Positions 45,386 to 57,064 of a stretch of DNA of 64,000 nucleotides are shown piece by piece. The stretch is from Hymenopus coronatus. Taxonomy: Eukaryota > Arthropoda > Insecta > Mantodea > Hymenopodidae. How positions within the stretch are numbered: position 1 is the first letter of the stretch; every line of letters begins with the position of its first letter. The notes under the pieces are model-generated. The model was not told the origin of the DNA and searched no databases. It was given only the letters and a program-made list of their open reading frames with translations. The translations under genes and the position numbers were made by a program. The stretch covers positions 69,802,265 through 69,866,264 of the forward strand of contig CM060890.1 in NCBI GenBank assembly GCA_030762935.1. Direction: 5' to 3'.

Positions 45386-46643
45386 AAGCGCCAATAAGCT
45401 TAAAGACCAAGAATGATGCACATTCAGGAACTGATACATCTTAAGATCTCATCTCATGTTACTTTCTCAGAATGTTGCTTTTGTGCTAATCTTAAGCTAA
45501 TTGGCAGTTGAAGTTTCAGAGAATTTATCACTAACTAAATACAACTATCTAAATTAATTGATAAGTGTTTAAATTATTAATCCCCCATGTGTATGTGACA
45601 ATATGTAACAACTAGCTACCAAACTTCACAAATCTGAGCGCTTATGCTTTAAAGTTTATCAAACTCATGCCGAGAAGTGCTGTACTAATTCTTTACACTG
45701 AACAATAGTATATTTTAATGTGTGTACCATATACAATGATACCTCCAAAACAGGTAATGCCGTTATATTCTATGAAGATGATATTTCTGAGATTAAAATT
45801 TACCGTCAAATTTATTTAAGAAAATTAAAATTACGATTTAGATTTCATAAGATAAACAGATTCAATATGTCATTTTATTGCTATAAATTCATTCTTAAAA
45901 GTATTATAAGTACTTAAAAGAGGAAATCTAGCTGTTTAAATTTAGCATCTTGGTATTAATATCTAACCATAACAGCAAGCAAAGTAACAGTTTTAAATTA
46001 AGAAAAATATTATATATGGTTTTCAAGTTACAAATGTTTATTTTCAAATCTGGTAACACCCTCTAATTATGCAAGGAGATTCTGCGCCTCCCCGCAGTTA
46101 AAAGAAAAAAAATTAATGGATTTTATTGTTCTAAACGCATTGCTTTGGACATTTAACTAATTTTTAGTAAATATTGCTTTGACTTATTTTACATTTAACT
46201 CGTTGTTTTACATTATTGTTGTATTAAAACGTATTGTATGTAAACCCAACTTATACATAATACTCTGATAGTTACTGATATTTCAAAATCGTAAATGGGA
46301 TTAAAATAATACGGATAACGACCAAATCGTACTTAATGTAGTGAAGTGACTGAGCATCGGAACCTATCATTGTCAGTCTTGTGGTATGCCATTGTACCCT
46401 GGAATAATAGCCTAGTACATTCGAAGCTTCTGGATTTCTCTCCAGGTTCATTATTTTTTTACGCCTCACTTGTATTTTTCATTTGTGTTTTCAAGCCTTT
46501 CTTCCGTTCTTATTATATATTCCAGGACTCCATTATTAAACTTTAAATTGGTATGTAGCTTAAATGCATGATATGAACACATGCTCATGGTTTGGAATTA
46601 ATAGCAGATACCTTATATTACCATTATATTTATAATCTGGAGT
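45386..46643. other. Intergenic DNA, no recognised feature
   Basis: Strongly AT-rich. No supported gene or shared repeat. Confidence 0.5.
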
Positions 46644-47000
46644 GGCTACGTAGCTGGAGAGGTATAAAATACTTGCAGATGCAACAAAGAAAGTGCTATT
46701 GGGTAAATTTACCATAACAGATATAGTGCCTACTGTCATATTTTAAATGCCACAGCCCTCACAAAATGTCACGTGTGAACTCGTCCCCATAGTTTGGATA
46801 AAAGCAACATTGCCTTTTATATTACCATCAAATTAGGTTTAATCTATTGAATGCTTACATACCTGGCGAGGTACGAAATACTTGCAAATGCAAAATAGGA
46901 ACAGTTATTCGGCAATTTTATTGTCACAGTTTCATTGTCCACTTTGATATTTTAAGTGCCACAGCCCTCATAAAATGCCACACATTAAGGCTGCACTCAT
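46644..47000. repeat. Direct duplication, spacing about 209 bp
   Basis: GAGGTATAAAATACTTGCAG at 46659 and GAGGTACGAAATACTTGCAA at 46868. Both are followed by diverged but collinear sequence ending in GCCACAGCCCTCA.AAAATG at about 46750 and 46960. Confidence 0.88.
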
Positions 47001-47115
47001 ATAGTTACTTTCTCTACATAGTATGTCTGTAGAAAAGATATTGCACTCCACCAAAAACTTCGATATTAACGTTCCAGTGAAAATAATCGTTTTAGGGTAC
47101 CTGTATTAAAACAAC
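47001..47115 (+). repeat. Rep-A 5'-end fragment
   Basis: TTACTTTCTCTACATAGTAT, ATTGCACTCCACCAAAAACT and GGTACCTGTATTAAAACAAC. A minus-strand fragment follows at once. Confidence 0.8.
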
Positions 47116-47715
47116 CTTCAAAGCTGGTTAGCATATGGATGAAATCTGTTTCTTTGTATGGTCAGGAGTTTAAAATTCCCATATGATACATTATTTAAGT
47201 ATATTAAAAATGAAACCAATAACAAGGAATATTTCGGAAAAGATCAGCTACTTTGCAAGAATGTATATGATATAAATTGAGTGTTTCAAGGAGTTATATA
47301 TTTTTTTGCGTTAGTAAGTTTTTTGTCTATCGCTTACAGTCTACCAGTTATACAAATATCATCCAGAATGAATAGGTCTTCAGTCATATATTTTCAATTT
47401 TCATGGAAGTATCTTTAACATATCCTATTTTGATCAAAATCATTAGCCATATTTGAGAAAATCGACATTTTCGAAATTTTCCCATGTAAAGGGTAGTTTT
47501 AAATCTATATGTTAATCCTTGGAAGACACTAAACTTAAATACCAAGCTTGGCATTATACTAACTTTTCATGTCTTAGTTATCTTGTTCACGGACACCCGC
47601 GCGCACCTTTTTCTAAACATTTGTTTTTGGTTCCTAAGGACTCTAGGATGTCTGTTTCCTGTGATATCTCGGTATCAAATTTTTGGATGAAGTGCATCAT
47701 GTACCACGTACTTAT
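47116..47715 (-). repeat. Rep-A copy, end-truncated
   Basis: TTTGTATGGTCAGGAG, AACAAGGAATATTTCGGAAA, TCCTTGGAAGACACTAAACT and TCTCGGTATCAAATTTTTGG to a lost palindrome near CATGTACCACGTAC. Confidence 0.82.
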
Positions 47716-47789
47716 GCTGAGAATGTTAAACTGGCAATTATGTTTACTTATTTACAGCTGATGTTTATCGTTGGTGAATTATCCTTATT

Positions 47790-47945
47790 TTTTCCGTACA
47801 AATTAACAATCTTATTTATACTCATACCTCCAGCCTCTGGGGAGAGTGAGGAATAATCTTGGCTAGAGAAAAATGCCCACCCTATTCGGGAATTGAACCC
47901 GGGAGCGACGCACGGCTCTGCCAACTGAGCTAATGGGCCAACCTC
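47790..47945 (-). mobile_element. tRNA-headed SINE (SINE-E)
   Basis: On the minus strand, TGGCCCATTAGCTCAGTTGG/CAGAGC (A box) and CCCGGGTTCAATTCCCGAAT (B box) lie within about 70 bp of tRNA-like sequence. An unrelated body follows (CATTTTTCTCTAGCCAAGAT, CTCCCCAGAGGCTGGAGG). Acceptor-stem pairing is poor, so this is a retroposed derivative and not a tRNA gene. Confidence 0.82.
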
Positions 47946-47991
47946 CCTGCTAATGTTTGAAAACAAACCCGACGGCTGCAGCTAGAATTTT

Positions 47992-48708
47992 TAATTTCTC
48001 TAGCACGTATATACAATGTATATAGAGACGGTATTATATTTTACCCAAAAGTGCAATAACGTTATTTCACACCAAAAAAAGTATTTCTAGATAAAGATCC
48101 ATAACTGTATGTGTGTGAACATCGCAAACCTGATACGAAAAGTCGGTTAAATACCAAAATTAGTATTTAAGTTCAGTATCCTTCATAATGCGACATGAAG
48201 CTTTTTAGAAAAATATTCGTACCCCATCTACCGTTTATATGGAACAATTTTCGAAAATGTTGCTTTTCTCAGAAATGGGTTCAACGCTTTTGATTAAAAT
48301 ACTGCATGTTTAAAGGTTTCTTATGATAAACGAAATGTGTATTTTGAAATTTTTAGGAATAGCCTCGAAGGCCTTTTCATTCTGGAATACTTTTGTATAA
48401 CTGGTATACACAAAAAAATATAAAAGCATACATCTCGTTAAAACATACAGTTTATGGCATACACATTTTTTGTAGAGTTAACCGTTTACGATATTATTGG
48501 TTTTAGTTTCATGCTACTTAAGTTTTTTTCAAAAGGAAAGTAATCTTTCTTCTCGTCTCTCTTTTGTTACTCCTAGCAATAAAGAGAATAGAATTTCAAT
48601 TGTTTCACGTAGCGACCGGCTTTCGCCTAGTGCATTCCCTTCTTACTTACAAAGAAGCAGTAATAGTACTATGTCTGCTAATATTTGTCTGCATTAGTGT
48701 GATTAGAT
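47992..48708 (+). repeat. Rep-A copy, 3'-truncated
   Basis: Starts in CTAGCACGTATATACAATGT, runs through AATGCGACATGAAGC and GGGTTCAACGCTTTTGATTA, and stops after GCTAATATTTGTCTGCATTA. Confidence 0.86.
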
Positions 48709-48727
48709 GAAACAATGAACTTTTGTA

Positions 48728-49510
48728 TGTACATAGTGTATAGAGAAACTATTGCACTCCACCCAAAAATTTGATACCGAGATTTCACCGGAAATATATG
48801 TTTTAGAGTCCTCTGTATTCAAAAAAGGCATTTTCATAAAAAAAAAAGTCCGATATGACCGTGTATCAGTGTCTGTGAACACGATAACTCAAAAACGAAA
48901 ACTCAGTAAAATACCAAACTTGGTATTCAAGCTCAGAATCTTCCAGCGGTACGATAAGAAGATTTTGAAAATATTCTCCCACTCCAAACTACCTTCACAT
49001 GGATTTCTTTTTTTTTGAAAAATTTGGTTTGCTCAAAAATGGCTATAACAATTTAGATTAAAATATCGTATATTAAAGATATTTACCTTACAAATAAAGT
49101 GTATATCTTGAATTTTCAGGGAATAGCCTCTGAAGACTAATTTATTCTGGAAGAATTTTACGGAATTTTGCATAACTGCTAAACCGTAAGAGATGGACAA
49201 AATATTATCACAAAAAATGTACGTTAAAACACACAATTTATGTTAAGTATATTCTTTCGTGGAGTTGATCGTTTTTTAGATATTCCTTGTATTGGGTTTC
49301 ACCTTTAAAAAGCTTGCATGTTCCTGATAAGGGAATTTGTTAACTCCTGTCCATACAAACAGAGGAACTTCAGTCAGATAGCAACTACCACTTTAACCGA
49401 TGGACGTCCCTTATTTCGCTTCTACTTACAAGGAAGAAAGTAATAAGGCTATGTATGCTATTGCTCTGTATTAGCATGAAGTAAATAGAAGCATAAGCTT
49501 CAGATTTTTT
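48728..49510 (+). repeat. Rep-A copy, second in head-to-tail pair
   Basis: TATGTACATAGTGTATAGAG begins about 20 bp after the previous copy ends. It closes at GAAGCATAAGCTTCAGATTT, with the terminal about 50 bp deleted. Confidence 0.9.
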
Positions 49511-50606
49511 CTCATCTTACATCTTTTGCAAAAAGCCCTTGAACGGACTTTTTAATCCAGTAGTAAAGCTGCTATAGAAATGTTTGCTAACACCATAACG
49601 GTGATACGGTTCAAGCTTGGGCTGTAGTTGCAGATGAAAGTATAGCAATCATTGCGGAAAAAGCAATTGAAGTTTAATTATGCATAAATCGGAATTGAAG
49701 GTTAATGTTCGCATTACTAATAAATTCATTACTTTTATTGATGTGTAAATGAGTTCGACTGCTTTCTGCAAGCCTAATGACTCCAGATGGCTCGGGCCAG
49801 CATCAGAAACTTAAGAATAAATTTGTGAAAGCTAAACGCATAGACCAAACTGACAGGTGTTCATTTCGCGCACGGTTAGGACAATGCAGAAAACTTAAGG
49901 TAATAAATTATGTTGTTTGTGCAAAAACTGTTAAACAAGGAGAAAAATCAATTAGCAGACTGAAATGGAGACACATTAATGCATTAATTACTAAAATTTG
50001 TACCTATACTCCTAATACATGTAATATAGAATATCAATGAAATAAGTTCTCGGACATCTCCCATCGGCATTTCTAAAAAGTACCAATTTTTAATTTAATA
50101 ATCGAATCGTATGCAAGTCTATTTCTTGCTTGGAATGTATAATTGATGCTTTCTATTACAGCTTCACTATTCGCTCCGTATTTTCAGGTAAAAGAACTTT
50201 ATTTTCCATGCTTCAATTAATGTCAGTGGAAGCTAATTGGGAACTTAAAATTATGTTTAGCAGCATAAAATGCATAAACAGTCCATTATGGACTCAGTTT
50301 AATTCCAAACATTTAAAGTTGCACAACTTCGTCATTATCAAGCACAGAAATTTATCCTAGTGTGGAAATAGTTTTTATTGGTGGATACTTACCTTTATTG
50401 AAGTCCTGGAGGCCATGAGTTCAAACTACTGCACTCTGAAAGGAAAGGGCAAACTGTTTGTGCAACCGGTTCTTATCTACTAGTAAACACAGGTACTGTG
50501 CACACTATTACCAATATAACTCGCGGCAAACTGGAATAAAGTGGCATCCCAACACGCGTGTTGCTTAAATCAATAATTTATCAATGTATATCATTGTTAA
50601 GGATTT

Positions 50607-50673
50607 GTAACAACTCAAACTTGGTATATACGTATATCATATCTGAGTTGTTACATTTGCGTTGAGTTGTTAC
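50607..50673. repeat. Inverted repeat around an AT palindrome, plus third copy
   Basis: GTAACAACTCA at 50607-50617 faces TGAGTTGTTAC at 50644-50654, with TATATACGTATAT between. A second TGAGTTGTTAC lies at 50663-50673. Function unknown. Confidence 0.8.
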
Positions 50674-50828
50674 GTTTTGAGATATATATAAATGAATAAA
50701 TAAAAGCAAGCCCCTATAACTTGGAGAATATTTCATTTATTAATAGTGAATGTGTAATCATAAACTCATAAAGTAGACATGTTTTGTATTTTAGACAGTT
50801 TGAGGTTTTTGCCTATTTCAGTAATAAG

Positions 50829-50829
50829 C

Positions 50830-50860
<31 letters not shown>

Positions 50861-50861
50861 G
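50829..50861. repeat. (ATT)n microsatellite
   Basis: About ten uninterrupted TTA units. Confidence 0.97.
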
Positions 50862-51889
50862 AGACACTAAGATGTTTTAATGGCACTGGTCATATTACAT
50901 ATTAATAAGAAGAGAGAGGAATATAATCAATTGTTTTTCAAAATAACAAGATATTAATGTTTTATTTTTTCAAACAAGATAATTCACATGGTAAAACATC
51001 CTATTTGAAAATATAAAAGACAATTTACGTCTAAAATTTTTAGATGCAATGTGCAAATAAAAACGAGTTAATAATGTGATCGCTATATAACATTAACTGC
51101 ATACCACACAAATTTGTGTGGGATGTATAGGCCTAAAATGGAATGGAAAGTTTTAATTTGGAAATGCTCCAAGCGAATAAAGGTTAGACTTGTATATCAC
51201 GAAATGAAGCAGACTGTACAACGGGAAAGGGCAAAATAAAATAGAAGAAAAATAAAGGAAGCACAAAGCTCGGTGTGGGGAAGATAAATATGTGGTGGAC
51301 ATATAAAGAAAGGAAGGATATAAAAACGAATTTGAAACTCTAGCTAGCACTCTGCAGTAACATTTATTATTTAGACCTTCCAGCTACTTTGTTTTTTTGT
51401 TGCTAGCTTTTTTTTGACCTCAATGTAATAGTCTCAATTGGAAGCCTGTGCGAATGCAAGGGAGGAAATAACCATGAAAAAGTTTAATGACAAACATTTC
51501 TTCAGCAAATTCATCACAGCTTTATGAGTTGTACCGAAAAAGGCACTATTACTGCTGCTAAACAAGATTATCATAATGGTTTTATAATGACTTTGCGAAA
51601 TGAATTGCTCTTTAAAGTTAAGCGTGTTTTTGGTAGTAGCTTTTGTGTTTCTTTCACTCTTTGTTTTCAATTCTTATAGTTCAACAATCTTTAACCACAT
51701 CAGGCATAGCAGACAGTGAATTGATAAAATGAGCCCGGAGCCCCTAGAGCTGAGTTACCGAACATTATTCTCCTTCACCTCTTCAATATAAGGTAATCAC
51801 GATACTCTTAACACCGTAGGGATGGGTCATTAATACTTTGTAGCTAATGTATGTAACTGTTGCTTTTTAAATTAAATGTTTTTCAAAAA

Positions 51890-52335
51890 TTGAGCCAAAT
51901 TCACCCTGATAAATATCTCTTCAGTGCTTATTCCTAGAAAATTCAACATGTGCATTTTTTTTATATACACATCTTTAAATTACAGTACTTTAATCACAAT
52001 CGTTAGAGCCATTTTTGAGAAAATCAACATTTTCGAAAGTTTTCCCATATAAAGAGTAGTTTGGGGTGGGGATATTTTCCTCAAAATCTTCGTGTCACGT
52101 CCTTGGAAGCTAGTAAACTCGAATACCAAGTTCTGTATTTTACTGGTTTTTGTTTTTGAGTTGTCGTGTTTACAGGCATAGTGACTAACTGATACACACA
52201 CACAGACTTTCTTCTAAAAATGCTTTTTTGAATACAGGGGACCATACTTTCGGTGACATCTCGACATCGAATTTTTGGGTGGAATCCCTTCTCTAAATAT
52301 TATATACATAGTATGTTTAGAGAAGCTAAAATTAC
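51890..52335 (-). repeat. Rep-A palindromic-side half
   Basis: TTCACCCTGATAAATATCTC, GTGCTTATTCCTAGAAAATT, AACTGATACACACACACAGA and ATATTATATACATAGTATGT. Confidence 0.87.
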
Positions 52336-52414
52336 TTCAACCATTTTTTCAACATTAGTACAGTTTTTGCAGCAGTAAACATAAATATTAAATACTCTCA
52401 AGTCTCAGGGTCTT

Positions 52415-52457
52415 CCTCCATAATTAGAAGCATAACCTCCATAATTAGAAGCATAAA
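52415..52457. repeat. 22-bp tandem duplication
   Basis: CCTCCATAATTAGAAGCATA appears twice in direct succession. Confidence 0.95.
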
Positions 52458-52529
52458 GGGAACATAAAAGTCCGTATTGTTAATAATAAATAAGTTTTAC
52501 GATCACCACTTTAGTTCAAAACAGCATTT

Positions 52530-52843
52530 TTATTTGTGTTCCTAGAAGGTAGATCATATCTGAAGTTTCTAGTTATGCCTTCAATTTTTTTAGGAGTTGG
52601 AAAAAATTTAGGAATTTTTGTAGCATAACGTCCTTTAACTGCTTGGTCATATTGGACGATAGATGGAATTGCTGAAATAATGCTCAAGTGATCTCGGGGT
52701 CCATGGAGCTTAAAGTTGCTCGACATTCGTCTTCTCAGGATAAGAGAAAACCTCGAAAAAATCTTAACCCTAAGCGAGATTCGAATTCATCACCTGTTGA
52801 ATATGAGGCAGACACGCTACCGCCACACTACTCCGGCGGGCAA
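52530..52843 (-). mobile_element. tRNA-headed SINE (SINE-F)
   Basis: On the minus strand, GTAGTGTGGCGGTAGCGTGT (A-box part) and GATGAATTCGAATCTCGC (B-box part) form the head, at about 52772-52843. The body follows: TCTCTTATCCTGAGAAGACG, CTCCATGGACCCCGAGATCA. The body is shared with 34.1-34.3 kb. Confidence 0.82.
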
Positions 52844-52991
52844 TTTAGAACTTTCTTCGTGTATCCAACTTTATGACAGCTCTCACTCATCGCGTATTAC
52901 GTAAATTTCCTACCGCTTTTTACAAGGTGGAGGATTTGCACCGACTCCTCGGAAAATACATGCCTAAACTAACCTATAATAGCTGAAGCCG

Positions 52992-53275
52992 GTCCCCATG
53001 GCCGCGCTCGCTAAAGCGTCTCGCTTTGGTGCTTCGTGGGCAGGGGATCGTGGGTTCGAATCCCGCCTTGGGCATGGGTGTTATATGTTTGTGCAATGTG
53101 TATATGTTTGTAAAAGAAACAGTAAAACCAGTAAACCAGTAATCAGTAAAACCTACGGGGGGAAATGTAAATAGGGATACAGTACCGGAGTCCTGATCAG
53201 ACTCCGTTACTGTTTAAAAAAAAGAAAAAAAAAGAAAAAAAAGAAAAAAAAAAGAAAAAAATACAGCAGATCGAT
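52992..53275 (+). mobile_element. tRNA-headed SINE (SINE-C), young copy
   Basis: The head GCGCTCGCTAAAGCGTCTCG and B box GTGGGTTCGAATCCCGCC are followed by a body with AAACCAGTAAACCAGTAATC. A terminal hairpin GTACCGGAGTC/CTGATCA/GACTCCGTTAC precedes an A-rich (GAAAAAA)n tail. It is nearly identical to the 60.0-kb copy (about four differences in about 230 bp by eye). Confidence 0.93.
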
Positions 53276-53815
53276 AATGATGAGTTTTAGTGCTAAACGT
53301 CATGCAAGAAGATTAAGCTAAACTAGGTTAGGTCATTGTATCACTTTTGTCGTAAAGAATATGAAATTGTAGGAAAGCTAATTTTAATATTAAGCAGAGC
53401 TTGGTTTTGGTTCCGCACAATTACGAACAGACAGAGCAGTCAGCGGTAAAAATAGTTGATTTGTAGCGTAAACAGGCACATGATGATTCCAAATCAGTTC
53501 CAAAGTTAGCGTATTACATTATTGAAATTGCATGCATCGTTCTAATGCAAAAGGAACACAATAAGTTAATTACTTCATAATATTATTAGTAAATAAAACA
53601 CATTGTTCTTTTATAAATAAAATATACAGCTTGATACAAATAACTGAAGATGATTATATGCAGAGCTTTGAAAAGATAAATATAAGTCAAACTCACTCAG
53701 AATACATTACAGTGAATTACAAAATATATCTTCACTGTATCGAAAGAAAAGACTCTTCTCCTGGTAGTCAAAAAATGTTTGAATCATTCCCAAGTATGTT
53801 CAGCATCAGTCCTTA

Positions 53816-53990
53816 GCCGCATTCGCTAGAGCTTTGGTGCTTCGTGGCGCAGGGTATCGCGTATTCGAGTCCCGCCACGGACATGGGTAGTGTGTATGTG
53901 TTTGTGTATGTAAATCTGGAAACAAATAGAAAATAACAGAAACGTAGGGCCAAATATAAAAAGAAAGAAAGAAGGTTAAAAAAAACTAGC
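53816..53990 (+). mobile_element. SINE-C relative, diverged
   Basis: GCCGCATTCGCTAGAGC, TTTGGTGCTTCGTGGCGCAG and TATTCGAGTCCCGCCACGGA match the SINE-C head. The body is shorter and ends in AAAGAAAGAAAGAAGG. Confidence 0.85.
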
Positions 53991-54379
53991 AGGAACTGTA
54001 CGAGGCTAGGCATAGTGTAACAAGTTTCAAAACAGTAATGGAACCCGGCAATTTCGTGAGCACCGAGCTCTAGTAATAAATGCTATTATTACGTGAAAAC
54101 CATAATTAATTACAGTAATAACAATGTCAGGATTGAGATTACTGTAAAACTAAATAATATTAGGTATTTTATAACTCGTGGTCAGAATGAAGATAGTCTA
54201 CCATTAAAGCTTCAATGCACAGCAATTTATTTGAAATAGTGTACACATCTCTTTTGACTAAGTGTTATATGAAAGAAGCACAGAAATTAGGATTTCCAAA
54301 AGCCATGATTTTTTCATATAAACCCATAAACATATTAACCATAGTTAACTATGCTCTGTATTCAAAATTAAGCTGGTAC
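53991..54379. other. Intergenic DNA, no recognised feature
   Basis: AT-rich, no landmark. Confidence 0.5.
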
Positions 54380-54757
54380 TTGTTTCCGTTGTGGATTGGT
54401 CACTGATAGATATTCCATTCCGATATTGCCTCTTGCTCGACGTTGGTGTACAAGAGATGGCGCAACCGATAGAGACGAGCAGAATTTTCTAGCTGTTACA
54501 AGCTTCCCCACCTTAAATGTCATCCATCTGGCAGGAACTAGATGTTTCAAAGAGTAAGACTCTGAGCCATCTGTCAACACCGACTCAGACTCAATCCCAG
54601 AGTCAACCTGAAACATACAAGAAGGAAACGAAATGAGAGGAAACTATATAGAACACGTCATCCCAGTATTTGCCTTGCCAACCTAAGAAAGCAACGGGAA
54701 TCGAACCCGGAACCTCCCAAGTGTGAGCCCTACACTTAACCGCTAAATCACTCGATT
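54380..54757 (-). mobile_element. tRNA-headed SINE (SINE-D), probable long body
   Basis: On the minus strand, GAGTGATTTAGCGGTTAAGT (A-box area) and GGAGGTTCCGGGTTCGATTC (B box) at about 54686-54757 form a tRNA-like head with mismatched acceptor. The GC-balanced sequence down to about 54380 may be its body. An 82-codon frame there (54368-54616) is unassigned. The body boundary is uncertain because no second copy is present. Confidence 0.65.
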
Positions 54758-54776
54758 ATGTTAGGTAAGACACCCG

Positions 54777-55164
54777 TAGTTAAATGGGTAGAGAGAGATT
54801 GAAAAATTCAGTACTATAGCCGGAATCTGAAGCACGGATCTCACGGTCTGTAGACGGTGGGTTTAACCACTGAGTTATCATGGCAGCCTGCCAGCATAGC
54901 ATTAAGTTCCCCAAATGACTCTCGTGTAAGCCACATAGAAATCCAAAATATATGGTTTACCGGGAATTATGAGAGTCAGTTGGGAATTTAATGATGTGCT
55001 GACATAGTGCTATTGTAGATCAGTGGTTAGAACAACTGGCTAGAGGCCGAAGGTTCGATTCGAAATCCTGGCTTTGGATTTTCAGTCTGATTTTCAGTCT
55101 GATAGATATCCAACTAACGTACTGAAAAGGCTTGTGTGATAAAACAATTAAGCCTAGTTCAAAT
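54777..55164 (+). mobile_element. Fold-back-T element, facing tRNA-like arms
   Basis: The left arm, about 54786-54950, is a reverse tRNA-like module (GGTTTAACCACTGAGTTATC). The right arm, about 54952-55110, is the forward module (TAGATCAGTGGTTAGAACAA, GAAATCCTGGCTTTGG). The arms pair past the tRNA part into the centre (GACTCTCGTGTAAGCC versus GGGAATTATGAGAGTC). It ends in GGCTTGTGTGATAAAACAAT. Probable duplication: TAGTTAAAT (54777-54785) and TAGTTCAAAT (55155-55164), which is weaker than at the other copies. Confidence 0.78.
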
Positions 55165-55589
55165 TGATGCTTCCTTCATAAGCAGCTTTACAACCATCGC
55201 TACAATACATTGAATTCTATATTACTCATGAATGTAACGAAAAACTAATTCTTACTGAAATATGAATGTGATAACTAATAAAATTAAATAATAATGAGAT
55301 TCTGTACGTCATAAGGGGTTCACAAGAGTGTGGCACAAAAAATACGATGACTTAATTACATGACTACCTGAGAAACAATTATATTTATTGATTCGGAATT
55401 TTCTTTGTAGTTCTATTCTTCTAAACCTTTTATGAGGAATAAATAAAATATTCATACTGAAGGCTTTAAGATCAAGGCAATTAATGAAAATTTTATTTAT
55501 TGGAGCACATCTATTTCATAGATGGATACCAAAATCTATAAATCCACAAACGTTTGAACCAACTGAAAGGATTTTTAAATATCATTAAT
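55165..55589. other. Intergenic DNA, no recognised feature
   Basis: AT-rich. The phrase TTTATTGGAGCACATCT at about 55497 recurs near 56468. Confidence 0.55.
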
Positions 55590-56465
55590 ATTTATTTTTA
55601 CTTTCTCTACACATACTTGTTTATAAAGGTGTTGTATTCCATCTAAAAACTCAATACCAAGATTTCACCGGAAATAAATGTTTTGATACCCTCTGAATAA
55701 AAAAAAAAATATTTTTAGAAAAATGTCCGTGTGTATATGGGTCAGCGTGTGCGCGCGCGTGCGCGTCTGACTTTAGGCAGTATAGCTCAAAAACGAAAAG
55801 GCTGTTAAATTCCAAACTTGGTATTCTGGTTACATTCTTCCAAGGATTTGACAGGAACCTTTTTAAGAAAATTCCCCCACCACATACTAGTTTTTATATG
55901 GAAAAGTTTATAAAAGCTTTATTTTTCTCAAAAATGGCTCTAGCGATTTTGATAAAAAAGCCATATATCAAAGATATTTACACTACAGAAAAGATTTATA
56001 CTTTGAATATACTGGAAATAGTCTCTGAAGAGCGCTTTATTGTGAGTGAGTTTGCATAATGTTGCATAAGAAATAGACAAAACCCACTATACAAAAATAT
56101 GGACCTCCTTAAAACTCATAATTTATGTCGTATTCAATTTTCTTGTAGAATAGGCCGTTTTCAAGATTTCCCTTGTTGTTGTTTTCCAGTTTAATCTACC
56201 TAACGTTTTTCAAACCAGACCATGCTGAGCGAACCGAACCTCATTTGTTTCACATAGTGGCTAGCTTTTAAAAAATTTGACTATCAATTTAGGCTAATTT
56301 ATTCCCTTATTACCATTCTCCTTGCAAGGAAGCATGTAATAGGACCAATGTTTCTAATATTTATCTCGATTAGTACGATGTATATACAATAATAACCTTT
56401 CATAGTAATAGTTTGTATAAGGAACAGCTAGAGAAAGTTATGTGAATGGAATACATCAGATTCTT
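55590..56465 (+). repeat. Rep-A copy, first of a head-to-tail train
   Basis: From TTTCTCTACACATACTTGTT to GTTATGTGAATGGAATACAT, with a GT/GC tract at 55745-55767 (GTGTGCGCGCGCGTGCGCGT). Confidence 0.9.
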
Positions 56466-56579
56466 GTTTATTGGAGCGCATCTGTTTAATAGACGGGTAT
56501 GAAAAACTAGAAAGGGACAAACTTAAGAATGAGTTATTTCAATACTTTGAAAGGATTTTTAAATGTCATATTAATGCTA

Positions 56580-57060
56580 TATTTTTACTTTCTCTACACG
56601 TACTATGTAAATAGTGCTAGAGAAAATATTGTATTCCACCCAACATTTTCATATCAAGTTTTCACCGGAAATACTTGTTTGAGAAGCCCTGACTCCATAA
56701 CAAATATTTTTTAGAAAAATGTTCCTCTATGTCAGTGTGCAGCAAAGCTCAAAACTAAGAGGTCCATTAGATATCAAACTTGGTACTTCAGTCTAATATC
56801 TTCCAAGGACACAATACGAGGATCTCCCAAAAAAATTGGAAAATTTTGATTTTATCAAACATGGATCTAACCATTTTGCTTAAAATTCTGTATATCAAAG
56901 ATGCTCTCATAAGAAATAAACTGTATATTTTTTTTTTTTTTTTTTTGGCAATAGTCTCAGAAGACCCATTTATTCTAGATCAAAATAACAAAACTGGTAA
57001 ACAGAAAGAAAAAGGAAAAAACTGACTAAGCTAAAAATGCATCCCTAGCTAAAATACGCA
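56580..57060 (+). repeat. Rep-A copy, 3'-truncated, second of the train
   Basis: TTTCTCTACACGTACTATGT start, TTTTCACCGGAAATACTTGT, then stops after the ATGCATCCCTAGCTAAAATA region. A 20-T run lies at about 56927-56946. Confidence 0.88.
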
Positions 57061-57064
57061 CACA

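Larger units (their letters stand above)
49511..51889. other. Intergenic interval, unassigned
   Basis: A plus-strand open stretch of 87 codons at 49777-50040 (starting MTPDGSGQHQKLKNKFVKAK) and one of 76 codons at 50130-50360 have no recognised similarity. An (ATT)n tract lies at about 50829-50861 and a short inverted repeat at 50607-50673. Confidence 0.4.

Noticed and set aside
49777..50360. Two consecutive plus-strand frames of 87 and 76 codons as a gene
   Set aside because: They are in AT-rich DNA, lack recognised motifs and have no clear splice or promoter context. They are recorded only as unassigned open stretches.
52992..53070. A functional tRNA gene (SINE-C head)
   Set aside because: The tRNA-like part continues into a conserved body, a 3' hairpin and an A-rich tail shared with a second near-identical copy, so it is a SINE.
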